A DNA stretch of 64,000 bases from NCBI RefSeq assembly GCF_009720655.1, contig NZ_WNKS01000004.1, positions 1 through 64,000 of the forward strand. Reading direction: 5' to 3'. The stretch's first letter is position 1. Each line of letters begins with the position of its first letter. The position numbers and the translations under genes were made by a program. The notes beneath the pieces are model-generated. The model worked only from the letters and a program-made list of their open reading frames with translations. It searched no databases and was not told the origin of the DNA. The DNA comes from Rhodoblastus acidophilus. Lineage in GTDB: Bacteria > Pseudomonadota > Alphaproteobacteria > Rhizobiales > Beijerinckiaceae. Below, one piece after another: positions 51,334 to 60,840 of the stretch.

Positions 51334-52415
51334 AGCTGAGATCCTTGCGGCGTCGGGTTCTTTGGCGCGTCACCGCCATGCCCGAGCGAATCGGCATAAT
51401 CATGACGGATTCCGCGCCAATCTTCGACCGACCAGGCGCGACCCACGCGTTCAAAATAGGCCGCGGGCGCCTTGCCGCGCCCGCCGGGAATGTCGACGAC
51501 ATAAATCGGCTGGCAAAGGCCTGACAGGCGCCCCAGCAGAGCCCGAACCAGCGTTTGCCCCTCTTCAAGCGAAAGGCGAAAATGGGATGTGCCCGGCGCG
51601 AGGTCGCCGTGATGCAGGTAGTACGGTTTGACGCGCATCTCAACGAAGGCGCGCATCAGCGCTGAAAGGGCTTCCACACTGTCATTCACGCCACGCAGCA
51701 AAACCGTCTGGCTCACCAGCGCGACGCCCTGATCCGCCAGACGCGCGCAAGCGTCACGCGCCTCCGGCGTGAATTCGCGCACATGGTTGGCGTGGACGGC
51801 GACATAGACGGTCTTGCCGCTCTCCTTGAGCGCCGCGATCAACTCCGGCGTGATCCGCGTTGGCGCGAGCACGGGGACGCGCGAATGAAACCGCAGAATT
51901 TTGACGTGCGGCAACGCGGCCAGACGCCGCGACAGCGCCGCCAGGCGGCGCGGCGAAACCGCGAGCGGATCGCCGCCGGTGACAATCACCTCCCAGATTT
52001 CCTTGTGTTCGGCGAGATAGGCGAAGGCGGCGTCGAGCGCCGCGTCGTCCAAAACCCCCTCGGTTCCCGCGCCGACGCTGGCGCGGCGAAAACAGAAGCG
52101 GCAATAGACCGGGCAGACGCTGGTGAGTTTGAGGAGCACGCGGTCTGGATAGCGATGGATCAATCCCTTGACCGCCTGATGGGCGCCATCGCCGATCGGG
52201 TCGACGTCTTCTTCGGGCAAGAGCCGCAGTTCGTCGGGGCGAGGCAGGAACTGGCGGCCGATGGGATCGTCTGGGCGCACGATGAGGCGGGCGACCGTTT
52301 CAGGCAGCGCGACGCTGTAGCGCGCCGCGACCTCCGCCAGGACGGCCGCATCGCCTGCCTCAACGAGCCCGGCCGAGACCAAATCTTCAATCCTCGCGAA
52401 AACCTTGTCGCTCAT
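51330..52415 (-). CDS. epmB: lysine 2,3-aminomutase-like protein (EpmB)
   Basis: Radical-SAM, PLP-dependent enzyme that converts (S)-alpha-lysine to (R)-beta-lysine for EF-P modification. The product is 361 aa from the ATG at 52415 ([12 protein letters not shown]). The cluster motif CPVYCRFCFRR has CxxxCxxC spacing. The YYLHHGDLAPGTSHFR block near the C-terminus holds the PLP-lysine region by family analogy. It sits directly downstream of epmA with a 4-nt overlap and close to efp, which supports the EpmB rather than a lysine-fermentation role. Confidence 0.92.
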   Translation of the reverse strand: MSDKVFARIEDLVSAGLVEAGDAAVLAEVAARYSVALPETVARLIVRPDDPIGRQFLPRPDELRLLPEEDVDPIGDGAHQAVKGLIHRYPDRVLLKLTSVCPVYCRFCFRRASVGAGTEGVLDDAALDAAFAYLAEHKEIWEVIVTGGDPLAVSPRRLAALSRRLAALPHVKILRFHSRVPVLAPTRITPELIAALKESGKTVYVAVHANHVREFTPEARDACARLADQGVALVSQTVLLRGVNDSVEALSALMRAFVEMRVKPYYLHHGDLAPGTSHFRLSLEEGQTLVRALLGRLSGLCQPIYVVDIPGGRGKAPAAYFERVGRAWSVEDWRGIRHDYADSLGHGGDAPKNPTPQGSQL

Positions 52416-53443
52416 GCCTTCGCCACCGGCGCCCAAATCACCTGATCGATGGTTTCGGCATGGGTGGCCAGCATCACCAGCCGGTCGAGGCCCAGCGCGA
52501 TGCCGCTCGCGGGCGGCATGAAGGCGAGAGCCTGCAAGAAATCCTCGTCGAGCGGATAGGGGTCGCCATAGATGCGGCGGCGCTCATCCATGTCGGCGGC
52601 AAAGCGGCGGCGCTGTTCCGCCGCGTCGGTCAACTCGCCAAAAGCGTTGGCAAGCTCCACGCCGCAGCCGTAAAGCTCGAAGCGTTCGGCGAAGCGGGGA
52701 TCGCAGGGTTTTCGGCGCGCCAGCGCCGCCTCGCTCGCGGGATAATCGATGAGGACCGTGGCGCGACCCTGGCCAAGATGAGGCTCGATTTTTTCGGACA
52801 TCACCTTGCTGAACAGGTCGGACCAATGGTCGTCCGGCGTGACGCGCAAGCCCAGCCGCAGCGCTTCCTCGGCAAAAGCGTCGCGATCCTCGAACACTCT
52901 CGTCAGGTCGATGCCGGCGTGGCTTTGAAACGCTTCGGCCACCGGCAAAGCCTCCGGCGGCGCGAAAGGATCGAGCGTCTTGTCGCCGAACCGGAATTTT
53001 TCCGCGCCCGCCGCGCGCGCGGCCACTTGCAAAACGTCGGCGCAGTCGGCGATCAGGTCGCGATAATTCGCCCCGGCGCGATACCATTCGAGCATGGTGA
53101 ATTCGGGATGATGCAGTCGTGTTCGCTCACCGTTGCGAAAGACATGGGCGAGCGCAAAAATCCGAGTTTCGCCGGCGGTCAGCAGCTTTTTGCAGTCGAA
53201 TTCCGGCGACGAATGCAGATAGAGTTTTTGCGAGACGCCGCCGGGCGCGGAAAATTGCGTGGCGAAACCGGCGATGTGGGTCTCGTTGCCGGGCGAGATC
53301 TGCAAGGCGGAGGGCTCGATTTCCAAGAAATCGCGTTCGGCAAAGAAGGCGCGCAGCGCCGCAACGATGCGCGCACGCTGCAGGAGTCGAGGCCGGCGGC
53401 CGGCGTGAAAATCTTCGCCCCAGAAGGGATTCTGCCGGCGCAT
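52412..53443 (-). CDS. epmA: EF-P--lysine ligase EpmA
   Basis: Class II lysyl-tRNA synthetase paralogue (PoxA/GenX) that attaches (R)-beta-lysine to a lysine of EF-P. The product is 343 aa from the ATG at 53443 ([11 protein letters not shown]). It keeps the catalytic core ([29 protein letters not shown] and the late [12 protein letters not shown]) and has no tRNA anticodon-binding domain. It is divergent from efp, with about 140 nt between starts, and precedes the epmB-like gene with a 4-nt overlap. Confidence 0.94.
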   Translation of the reverse strand: MRRQNPFWGEDFHAGRRPRLLQRARIVAALRAFFAERDFLEIEPSALQISPGNETHIAGFATQFSAPGGVSQKLYLHSSPEFDCKKLLTAGETRIFALAHVFRNGERTRLHHPEFTMLEWYRAGANYRDLIADCADVLQVAARAAGAEKFRFGDKTLDPFAPPEALPVAEAFQSHAGIDLTRVFEDRDAFAEEALRLGLRVTPDDHWSDLFSKVMSEKIEPHLGQGRATVLIDYPASEAALARRKPCDPRFAERFELYGCGVELANAFGELTDAAEQRRRFAADMDERRRIYGDPYPLDEDFLQALAFMPPASGIALGLDRLVMLATHAETIDQVIWAPVAKA

Positions 53444-53583
53444 GCGGTTTTCCTTGGCGTTTGCGACAAATGATTGGCATTGCGGCGCGGGATGCGTATA
53501 GGTGTCGCCGCTATTCAAAGGTCCATAGACCCGACGGCCCGTTCCATCAACCGCAGGTCCGCCGTCGCTCGCCAAGGAAGCCA

Positions 53584-54156
53584 CACGTGAGGATCATCGC
53601 CAGCAACGTCCGCAAGGGCAATATCATCGAGCACGAGGACGGCAATCTCTATGTCGTGCTGAGCGCCGAAAGCTTCTTTCCGGGCAAGGGCACGCCGACG
53701 ACGCAGATCGACATGCGCCGCCTCTCCGACGGCAACAAGACCTCCGTGCGCTACAAGACCACCGAACAAGTCGAGCGCGCCCATGTCGAGGACATGAACT
53801 ATTCGTATCTGTACGCCGACGGCGACGGCTACACTTTCATGAACGATGACAATTACGAGCAGGTCATCGTGCCGCAGGACGTGATCGGCGAACAGTCCGC
53901 CTATCTCCAGGAAGGCATGAAGTGCATCCTGTCGATCTTCAACGGAACGGCCGTCGCGATCCAGCTCCCTGCCCGCGTCACGCTCGAAGTGATGGAGACC
54001 GAGCCGGTGGTGAAGGGCCAGACCGCTTCGTCTTCGTACAAGCCGGCGAAGATGAACAACGGCCTGCGCGTCATGGTGCCGCCGCACATCGGCGTCGGCG
54101 CCCGCATCGTCGTCCTCACCGAGGACAATACCTATGTCGAGCGCGCCAAAGACTGA
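53584..54156 (+). CDS. efp: elongation factor P
   Basis: Relieves ribosome stalling at proline runs. The product is 190 aa from a GTG at 53584 ([12 protein letters not shown]). The tip loop [10 protein letters not shown] puts the modifiable lysine at K34, and both modification enzymes (epmA, epmB-like) lie beside it. The second and third OB domains are complete ([39 protein letters not shown]). Confidence 0.96.
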   Translation, partial: HVRIIASNVRKGNIIEHEDGNLYVVLSAESFFPGKGTPTTQIDMRRLSDGNKTSVRYKTTEQVERAHVEDMNYSYLYADGDGYTFMNDDNYEQVIVPQDVIGEQSAYLQEGMKCILSIFNGTAVAIQLPARVTLEVMETEPVVKGQTASSSYKPAKMNNGLRVMVPPHIGVGARIVVLTEDNTYVERAKD

Positions 54157-54177
54157 AGCGCGCAACGTTCGGAACTG

Positions 54178-54208
54178 AAAAGGCCGGGGTCATTCGCCCC
54201 GGCCTTTT
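54178..54208 (+). terminator. intrinsic terminator of efp
   Basis: AAAAGGCCGGGG (54178-54189) pairs with CCCCGGCCTTTT (54197-54208) around TCATTCG, 21 nt after the efp stop, with a T-run following the stem. Confidence 0.9.
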
Positions 54209-54224
54209 ATATTAGGCGTCATGC

Positions 54225-54258
54225 CTCAAAAATTGAAGCCCCGCCGGGGCGGGGCTTC
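54225..54258 (-). terminator. intrinsic terminator of the Bax inhibitor-1 gene
   Basis: GAAGCCCCGCC (54235-54245) pairs with GGCGGGGCTTC (54248-54258). On the minus strand the stem is followed by ATTTTTGAG, a short T-run. It sits 31 nt past the BI-1 stop and back to back with the efp terminator. Confidence 0.85.
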
Positions 54259-54289
54259 GTTGTCGTGTCGTTGGGGTGTCTTGGCTGCT

Positions 54290-55063
54290 TCAGTCGTTCC
54301 GCTGGCCCGTGAGCTGGATCAGGGAGGTGAAGATGTTGATGAAGTCGAGATAGAGCATGAGCGCGCCATTGATCGACTTCTTGGTGGCGACTTCGTAGCC
54401 GTCGCTCTCGAAATACATCGACTTGATCGCCTGGGTGTCATAGGCGGTCAGGCCGGCAAAGATCAGCACCGACAAGATCGACAGGCCGAACTGGAAGGCC
54501 GCGCTCTGCACGAAGATGTTCACGAGGCCGGCGATCAGCACGCCGATCAGGCCCATGATCATGAACGAGGCCATCGGACCAAGGTCCTTCTTGGTGGTGT
54601 AGCCATAAAGGCTCAAACCGCCGAAGGTGGCCGCGGTGATGAAGAAGGCGCGCGCCACGGAGGCGCCCGTGTAGACCAGCAGGATCGACGACAGCGACAG
54701 GCCCATCACCGCCGCAAAGGCGAAGAAGAGCGTGCGCGCCGAACTGGCGGCCATCGAGCCGATCTTGAAGGAGAAGAACAGCACGAAGGCGAGCGGGGCG
54801 AACATCACGACCCAGCGCAGCGGCGAGAGATAAAGCGCGGCGCCCGCGTCGGTGAGATAGAGCTTGCCGACGTGATAGGCCGTGGGGACCGCCGAGACGG
54901 TCAGCATGTTTGTTCCGAGCGCCACCAGGCCGGTCAGCGCAAGGCCGATCGCCATGTTGTTGTAAACACCAAGCATGAAGGCGCGCAGACCTTGATCGAC
55001 GTCGGCGCCCGTCCGAGCATAGCTCCGGCTCCACGGAGCGGCGTTGCGGTCAAAGTTTGACAT
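54290..55063 (-). CDS. Bax inhibitor-1/YccA family membrane protein
   Basis: A 257-residue inner-membrane protein with seven predicted helices. The start is the ATG at 55063 (MSNFDRNAAPWSRS); the longer frame to 55081 is less likely. The block VDQGLRAFMLGVYNNMA, then the YDTQAIKSMY and ALMLYLDFINIF signatures, define the BI-1-like family (YccA/YbhL). YccA in E. coli modulates FtsH. The role here is by family only. It has its own terminator and stands alone. Confidence 0.93.
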   Translation of the reverse strand: MSNFDRNAAPWSRSYARTGADVDQGLRAFMLGVYNNMAIGLALTGLVALGTNMLTVSAVPTAYHVGKLYLTDAGAALYLSPLRWVVMFAPLAFVLFFSFKIGSMAASSARTLFFAFAAVMGLSLSSILLVYTGASVARAFFITAATFGGLSLYGYTTKKDLGPMASFMIMGLIGVLIAGLVNIFVQSAAFQFGLSILSVLIFAGLTAYDTQAIKSMYFESDGYEVATKKSINGALMLYLDFINIFTSLIQLTGQRND

Positions 55064-55199
55064 GAATTCCTCGTTACACACCGCTCTGCCGTCTCAGGAC
55101 AATCCGGACACGGCGCGGCTCAGCAAAAAATATGAGCGCAGGCCCCTGAAAAGACAAGCGCCCAAGGTCTCGCAGCCGGATTACATTTTGTTCATCCAG

Positions 55200-57725
55200 C
55201 TACTCCTGCCGCAGCCAGCGCGCCGGTTTTTCCCCCAGCGCGCGGGCCGTGCCCAGCAATCCCGCGACGATGGCGAACAGCGTTGCGCCGCCCGCCACCA
55301 GCGCCGCCTGCATCGGAAACAGCACGAAGGGCGCGTCGAGCATTTTGGTTGTCACCAGCCAGGCCGCAAGCCCGCCCGCCATGAGGCCAAACACGGCGGT
55401 GACCAAGCCCAGCAGGGAAAATTCCAGCGTCAGCGCCGAAAGCAGTTTTGCACGGGTCGCGCCCAGCGTTTTCAGCACCACCGCCTCATAGAGCCGCGCC
55501 CGCTGCCCCGCCGCCAGCGCCCCGGCGAGCACCAGAGCGGAAACGATGAAGGCGAGCGAGGCGGCGGCGCGAGTGGCGATCGCCAGTTTTCCCAGAATGT
55601 CGTCGAGCGTCGCGAGGGTTTCGCGCAGGGAGACGCCGACCACGGAGGGGAATTGCTTCGCCGCCGCCCCCAGAAGCGCCGCCTCGCGCGCCGGGGTCGG
55701 CTTTTCGGGCGACGTAAGCGTCATCAGAGCGGTGAACGGCGCGCCCTCGAACACGTGCGGGGAAAACACCAGGACGAAATTGATGCCGAACGAACGCCAG
55801 TTCACTTTTCGCAAGTTGGCGATTTTTGCCGTGACGTTTCGTCCGAGCACGCTGACGGCGATTTCGTCGCCAACGTCGAGACCGAGGCCGCGCGCGACCT
55901 CTACCTCCATCGACACCAGCGGCGGGCCGCGATAGTCCGCCTGCCAAAATTCGCCGGCGACCACCCGCGAGTTCTGCGGCAGCGTGCTGGCGAAGGTGAT
56001 CCCCCGGTCGCCTTCAAGCGCCCACCGCGCCTTATCGCTGGGCGTGACCTGCTCGGCCGGAACGCCTTTGACGCGCGTGATGCGGCCCCGCAGCATGGGC
56101 GCGCTGGCGATCTGTCCGTCCGGCGCCTCGGCGTGCAGAAATTTCTCAAACGCCTCGGCTTCTGCCTTCTGCACGTCGACGAAGAAATAATTTGGCGAGT
56201 CCTTTGGCAAGGACTCGCCGATCTCGGCGCGCAAATTGTGCTCTATGCCCATAAGGGCGGTGAGAAGGGTCACGCCGAGACCCAGCGACAAAAGGAATGA
56301 GGGGGTGAGCGCGCCGGGGCGGTGGAGATTGGCCACGGCCAGCCGCAAGGTGATCCGTCCGACATGCGGCGCGCGTCGCGCCAGGGCCATCACCAGACGG
56401 GCGACGCCATAGAGCAGGCCGAAACTCGCCAGCACGCCCGCTCCGAATTGCAACGTCAACTTTGTGTCGCCGGAGGTCAGCACGGCGAAGGCGATGAGGG
56501 TCGCCCCGCCCAGCGCCGCCAAAGCCAGCCCGCGCCGACTGGAACCGCCCGTTCGCATGGCGTTGTCGCGCAGCAATTGGGTCACCGGCAGGGCGCGCGC
56601 CTCCTGGAGCGGCGCAGCCGCGAACGTCAGCGCGATCAGAAGACCAAAACCCAGCGCATAGAGCCCGTCGAAGGGATGGAGCGCCGGCGCGATGGGGAAC
56701 GGCAGGGTGTCGCCGAAAACGTTGAGCAGCAGCGCCGGCAGCGCCAGCCCCGCCGCCGCGCCCGCGAGCGCCGCGACGAAAGCCACAATCAGGACCTGGA
56801 TCAGCACAAAGCCTGCGGCCTCGCCGCCGCTGGCGCCGAGCGCTTTGAGAATGGCGAGGGTATTGCGCTTGCGGTCGATGAGCGCGCGCACCGCATTGGC
56901 GACGCCGACGCCGCCGCAGACAAGCGCGGTCAAGCCGATCAGGGTGATGAACTGGGCGAAGCGCTCGATGTTGCGCGACAGCTGCGGCGACGGATCGGCG
57001 CGGCTGCGAATTTCGTAGCCGGAATCCGGGAAACGCGCGGAAAACTCCTTTTTCACCGCCTCGACCCGCGCGTCATCGGCGCCGGGCAGGAGCAGGCGAA
57101 GCGAGGCGCGCGTCAGTGATCCGGGCTTTATGAGACCGCTCGCGGCCAAAGCTTCGGGCGACAGCAGCACATGCGGCGCGAAGGTGAACGCGCCTAGCGC
57201 ATCCGGCTCGCGGCGCAGCCAGGCGGCGACGACGAAACGCGCGTCGCCAATGAAAAACGTGTCGCCGAGCGAAAGTTTCAGCCGCGCCCCGAGTTGCGGA
57301 TCGACGGCGACGCCAAACCCTTGTTGCCGGCGCGCCAGCAGCTCGGCGAGCGGCGCTTGCGGCTCGGTTTGCAACGCGCCGACCAGCGGATAAGCGCCGT
57401 CCACACTTTTCAGTTCGGCCAAGGTCGCCTGGCTGGAGTCCGCGCGCCGCGCCATCGAGCGTAGCGTGACGATTTCGCTCAAACGCCCTTTTTCCGCGAG
57501 GTCGGCGCGGTGTTCGTCAGCCGGCGACCCTTGCGCCCGCGAAAAACTGAGATCGCCGCCGATGATCACCGCGCCCTGGTTAGCCAACCCGTCGCGCATG
57601 GCGCGCGACCCGCCGGCGACGGCGGCCAGCGCCATGACGCCGAGCGCGATACAGGCGATGAACACGCCGAACGAACGCAAGCCGCCGCGCAGGTCGCGAA
57701 GGGCGAAGCGAAAAAGCTTAGGCAT
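55200..57725 (-). CDS. ABC transporter permease, FtsX/YbbP family
   Basis: An 841-residue permease with ten hydrophobic segments in two FtsX-type blocks. It starts at the ATG at 57725 (MPKLFRFALRDLRGGLRSFGVF). It has large periplasmic regions between helices 1-2 and 7-8, the YbbP architecture. It overlaps the ATPase stop by 8 nt. The pair resembles YbbAP of E. coli, associated with the esterase TesA, which here lies divergently beside the ATPase. Confidence 0.9.
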   Translation of the reverse strand: MPKLFRFALRDLRGGLRSFGVFIACIALGVMALAAVAGGSRAMRDGLANQGAVIIGGDLSFSRAQGSPADEHRADLAEKGRLSEIVTLRSMARRADSSQATLAELKSVDGAYPLVGALQTEPQAPLAELLARRQQGFGVAVDPQLGARLKLSLGDTFFIGDARFVVAAWLRREPDALGAFTFAPHVLLSPEALAASGLIKPGSLTRASLRLLLPGADDARVEAVKKEFSARFPDSGYEIRSRADPSPQLSRNIERFAQFITLIGLTALVCGGVGVANAVRALIDRKRNTLAILKALGASGGEAAGFVLIQVLIVAFVAALAGAAAGLALPALLLNVFGDTLPFPIAPALHPFDGLYALGFGLLIALTFAAAPLQEARALPVTQLLRDNAMRTGGSSRRGLALAALGGATLIAFAVLTSGDTKLTLQFGAGVLASFGLLYGVARLVMALARRAPHVGRITLRLAVANLHRPGALTPSFLLSLGLGVTLLTALMGIEHNLRAEIGESLPKDSPNYFFVDVQKAEAEAFEKFLHAEAPDGQIASAPMLRGRITRVKGVPAEQVTPSDKARWALEGDRGITFASTLPQNSRVVAGEFWQADYRGPPLVSMEVEVARGLGLDVGDEIAVSVLGRNVTAKIANLRKVNWRSFGINFVLVFSPHVFEGAPFTALMTLTSPEKPTPAREAALLGAAAKQFPSVVGVSLRETLATLDDILGKLAIATRAAASLAFIVSALVLAGALAAGQRARLYEAVVLKTLGATRAKLLSALTLEFSLLGLVTAVFGLMAGGLAAWLVTTKMLDAPFVLFPMQAALVAGGATLFAIVAGLLGTARALGEKPARWLRQE

Positions 57726-58416
57726 TCTGCAATTCCGGCTGGGTGTCGGTCTCGACGGCGCCGTTGCGCAGCCGGACGATGCGGGTGCAGCGCGCAGCCA
57801 GACGTTCGTCATGGGTCACGAGCACCAGCGTCGAGCCATGCGCGCGGTTGAGCGCGAACATCAGTTCGACGATCTCGGCGCCAACGGCGGAATCGAGATT
57901 GCCGGTCGGCTCATCGGCGAAAAGAATGTCGGGCTTGACGACCAGCGCGCGGGCCAGCGCCACGCGCTGCTGCTCGCCGCCCGACATTTGCGCCGGATAA
58001 TGCTTTTCGCGATGGCTCAACGACACCTGCGCAAGGGCTTCTTTCGCGCGCGAAAAAGCGTTGGCGACGCCCGCCAATTCGAGGGGCAGGGCGACGTTCT
58101 CCAGAGCCGTGAGGGTCTGCACCAGATGAAACGCCTGGAACACCACGCCGATATGCGCGCCGCGAAACCGCGCCAGATCATCCTCGCCCATGCGGTCGAG
58201 CCGTCGCCCCGCGATTTCGACAGCGCCGGAATCCACCCCCTCCAAGCCCGCCATCACCATCAGCAACGAGGATTTTCCGGAGCCGGAGGGACCGAGCAGG
58301 GCGAGCGTTTCGCCGCGCGCCACGTCAAGAGAGACGTTTTTCAGGATGTGGGCCCTGGCTTCACCGTCTCCGAGCGTTAAATTGACATCGACAAGGCTTA
58401 TGGCGCTTTGAGGCAT
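57718..58416 (-). CDS. ABC ATPase, LolD/YbbA family
   Basis: A 232-residue ATPase from the ATG at 58416 (MPQSAISLVDVNLTLGDGEARA); an ATG at 58449 is also open. Walker A is GPSGSGKSS, the Q-loop FQAFHLVQTL, signature MSGGEQQRVALARAL, Walker B DEPTGNLD. The LolD/MacB-like type drives mechanotransmission or lipid-linked substrates. It overlaps the permease gene by 8 nt, and the tesA gene runs divergently from here. Confidence 0.92.
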   Translation of the reverse strand: MPQSAISLVDVNLTLGDGEARAHILKNVSLDVARGETLALLGPSGSGKSSLLMVMAGLEGVDSGAVEIAGRRLDRMGEDDLARFRGAHIGVVFQAFHLVQTLTALENVALPLELAGVANAFSRAKEALAQVSLSHREKHYPAQMSGGEQQRVALARALVVKPDILFADEPTGNLDSAVGAEIVELMFALNRAHGSTLVLVTHDERLAARCTRIVRLRNGAVETDTQPELQNA

Positions 58417-58434
58417 TGAGGGGTCCGGAAAGGA

Positions 58435-59127
58435 TTGCGCGTGTTGCATGGAAGGAAATTCTGGGGGTCTGGCGCATATGGGCGCTCCAACCCGCTTCGT
58501 CCAGTTCTGGTTGTGGCGACGCTGATGATCGGCTCTCTGTTGGGGCTGGCCGCGCCGGTCCTGGCGAAGACGACGAAAATCATTGTGCTGGGCGACAGCC
58601 TGACCGCAGGGCTCGGGCTTCCCGCGGACCAGGCCTTTCCGGTCGTGCTGCAAAAAGCCCTGCGTGAAAAAGGCTTTGATGTGGAGATCGTCAACGGCGG
58701 GGTTTCCGGCGACACCTCCGCCGGCCTGCTGGCGCGGCTCGACTGGACGCTGGGCGACGGCGCCGACGCGGCCATTGTCGAAATCGGCGCCAACGACATG
58801 CTGCGCGGCTTTGAGCCCGCGGGAACGAAGAAAAACATTGATGAAATTCTCGTTCAGCTGCGTGAGCGCAAAATCCCGTTCCTCATCGCAGGCATGCGGG
58901 CGGCGCCCAATCTCGGCGGAACCTATGCGGCGCAGTTCGAGCCTATCTACCAGCAGCTCGCAGCGAAATACGGCGCGCCACTTTACCCGTTCTTTCTCGA
59001 GGGAGTCGCCGGGGTCGCGCCGAACCAGTTGCCGGACGGACTGCACCCCAGCAAGGCCGGCGTCGAGCACATTGTCGCCGGCATCCTGCCGCTGACGGAA
59101 ACCTGGTTGAAAAAACTGGCGCCCTGA
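58435..59127 (+). CDS. tesA: TesA-like SGNH hydrolase (arylesterase)
   Basis: Periplasmic esterase/lysophospholipase of the SGNH family. The product is 230 aa from a TTG at 58435, with GTG at 58441 and TTG at 58444 as alternatives. The N-terminal segment LVVATLMIGSLLGLAAPVLA looks like a signal peptide. Catalytic blocks: GDSLTAG (Ser), GGVSGDTSAG (Gly), GANDML (Asn), and DGLHPSKAG (Asp-His) near the C-terminus. It is divergent from the LolD-like ATPase, the known ybbA-tesA arrangement. Confidence 0.92.
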   Translation: MRVLHGRKFWGSGAYGRSNPLRPVLVVATLMIGSLLGLAAPVLAKTTKIIVLGDSLTAGLGLPADQAFPVVLQKALREKGFDVEIVNGGVSGDTSAGLLARLDWTLGDGADAAIVEIGANDMLRGFEPAGTKKNIDEILVQLRERKIPFLIAGMRAAPNLGGTYAAQFEPIYQQLAAKYGAPLYPFFLEGVAGVAPNQLPDGLHPSKAGVEHIVAGILPLTETWLKKLAP

Positions 59128-59128
59128 T

Positions 59129-59674
59129 ATGCCGCGTTTGTTCAGCGGGCTGGAAATCCCGCCCGCCATCGCCAGCGCGCTGGCCTTTTGTCGCGGCGGC
59201 CTTGCGGGGGCGCGCTGGATCGAGCCAGCTGACTACCACATCACCCTGCGGTTTTTTGGCGATGTGGACCGTCACGTGGCGCAAGTTTTGGTGGAGGATC
59301 TGGCGGAGACCGAACGGATTTCGGGAGGCCGCCCATTGGCGCTGGAGCTGGACGAAATCGGCGTGTTCGGCAACGATTTTCCGCGCGCCTTGTTCGCAAG
59401 AGTGAAGAGCGACGCCCTGCTGGGGCGGCTGGCGAGCGCCCATGAATCGTTGGCGCGGCGCAATGGCCTAAAACCGGAAACGCGCAAATTCGCGCCGCAT
59501 GTGACGCTGGCGCGGCTGCGCGGCGTTTCCGCGCGCGATGTCGGCGCGTGGCTGAGCGAAAGGGCCTTTCCGCTGGCGCTCAAATTCGAGGCGGAGCGGT
59601 TTGTCTTGTTTTCGTCGCGCGATTCGGTTGGCGGCGGGCCGTACCGGGTGGAAGCGGATTATCCGTTCGCCTGA
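59129..59674 (+). CDS. thpR: RNA 2',3'-cyclic phosphodiesterase ThpR
   Basis: 2H-phosphoesterase (LigT-like), 181 aa. Two catalytic HxTx motifs are visible: HITLRF near residue 33 and HVTLARL near 125. It opens 2',3'-cyclic phosphates in RNA fragments. The N-terminal PRLFSGLEIP is typical. It begins 1 nt after the tesA stop, so cotranscription is likely. It faces hpt convergently. Confidence 0.92.
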   Translation: MPRLFSGLEIPPAIASALAFCRGGLAGARWIEPADYHITLRFFGDVDRHVAQVLVEDLAETERISGGRPLALELDEIGVFGNDFPRALFARVKSDALLGRLASAHESLARRNGLKPETRKFAPHVTLARLRGVSARDVGAWLSERAFPLALKFEAERFVLFSSRDSVGGGPYRVEADYPFA

Positions 59675-59675
59675 A

Positions 59676-60200
59676 TTAAACCTGATCCAGCGCCCCGATA
59701 AACGGCAATTCCCGATATTTTCCGGCGTAATCCATGCCGTAGCCGATGACGAATCTGTCAGGACACTGAAAGCCGACAAAATCGGCGGCGATCTCCACCG
59801 CGAGCTTGTGCGGTTTTTCCAAGGCCACGGCGATCAACACCCGGCGAGCACCCCGCTCGATCAAGACTTCTTTCGCGTAAGTCAGGGTGCGGCCGGACTC
59901 CAGAATATCGTCGATCAGAAGCACGTCGCGCCCGGTCACGTCGGCCTGGACCTCGCGCAACAGCTCGACTTTCCCCGATGATGTCGTCCCCTTGCCGTAG
60001 GAGGCGACCTGGAAGAAATCGACCTCCGGCTCGACGCCAGCGCGATACAGCGCGCGAAGCAGGTCGGCGGCGAAGATAAAGGCGCCCGTCATGATGGGGA
60101 CGGCGAGCAGGCGTTCAGGCAAAGCCTCGGCGACCTCATAGCCCATGGCCTCCACCCGGGCGCCGATTTCAGCCTCGCTGAACAGGATGTCGAGACTCAT
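59676..60200 (-). CDS. hpt: hypoxanthine phosphoribosyltransferase
   Basis: Salvages hypoxanthine or guanine with PRPP to IMP or GMP. The product is 174 aa. The PRPP motif VLLIDDILESGRTL is clear, with the flexible loop near SYGKGTTSSGKV and the base-binding region KPHKLAVEIAADFVGF. It overlaps the DUF3426 gene by 4 nt (ATGA) and runs away from ftsE. This neighbourhood (hpt-DUF3426 divergent from ftsEX) recurs in alphaproteobacteria. Confidence 0.95.
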   Translation of the reverse strand: MSLDILFSEAEIGARVEAMGYEVAEALPERLLAVPIMTGAFIFAADLLRALYRAGVEPEVDFFQVASYGKGTTSSGKVELLREVQADVTGRDVLLIDDILESGRTLTYAKEVLIERGARRVLIAVALEKPHKLAVEIAADFVGFQCPDRFVIGYGMDYAGKYRELPFIGALDQV

Positions 60201-60730
60201 GTGGCGCTCGCGTCGGGGGCGAAGCGCACGCGCACATCCTTCCCTTCCTCGGGCGGCGCGGCGAGACGGGCGCGAAAATAGGCGTTCTCGCCAGGGTTGA
60301 GCCGGGATTTTGGCGGCGCCGCCGTCCAGAAATAGATCTCGCGGCCATTTGCATCCTCGATCGCCAGCCGCATGCGCGGCGGCGTCCGCGCGGCCGCGCC
60401 CGTGTTCTTGATCTGGCCTTCGACCAGTAGGATCTTGCGCCCCTCCTCCTCCACCAGCTTGGCGTTGACCCCGAACACCTCCATGTGGCGCAGATTGACC
60501 TTCAGGCCCAGCGCCGCATAGACCGGCGCGGCCGCGGGAAGCACGCGGACGATCTGCGCGCGTCCGCCAATCAGAAGTCCCCAGGTCGCGAGCAGGCTTA
60601 TTCCCCAGCCCAGAACGCCAAATCGCCGTTTCCGGTCGACGGGCGCGGCGGGAAACGCCGGGCGCGGCGCGCGGTCGGCCCGCGCGCGCGCCACCGGGCG
60701 AAAATCACGCGCAAGCGGGGCGGAAGTCAT
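60197..60730 (-). CDS. DUF3426-like membrane protein without zinc ribbon
   Basis: A 177-residue protein from the ATG at 60730 (GGAG upstream); an ATG at 60769 is in frame. One transmembrane helix (about residues 40-60, FGVLGWGISLLATWGLLIGG) is followed by a beta-rich periplasmic domain with LLVEGQIKNTGAAARTPPRMRLAIEDANG, the DUF3426 pattern. The N-terminal MJ0042-type zinc-ribbon that many homologues have is missing here. It is the first gene of a unit with hpt. Confidence 0.78.
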   Translation of the reverse strand: MTSAPLARDFRPVARARADRAPRPAFPAAPVDRKRRFGVLGWGISLLATWGLLIGGRAQIVRVLPAAAPVYAALGLKVNLRHMEVFGVNAKLVEEEGRKILLVEGQIKNTGAAARTPPRMRLAIEDANGREIYFWTAAPPKSRLNPGENAYFRARLAAPPEEGKDVRVRFAPDASAT

Positions 60731-60840
60731 GGCGCGCTCCATTATCTTGTGGGAATCCTCGTCTGTCATTCCTGTGCTGCTATGGTTAATGGCACGTTAA
60801 CGAGCTGATTCGCGCAAGCGGCGCCATCGGGGAGCGAAAT

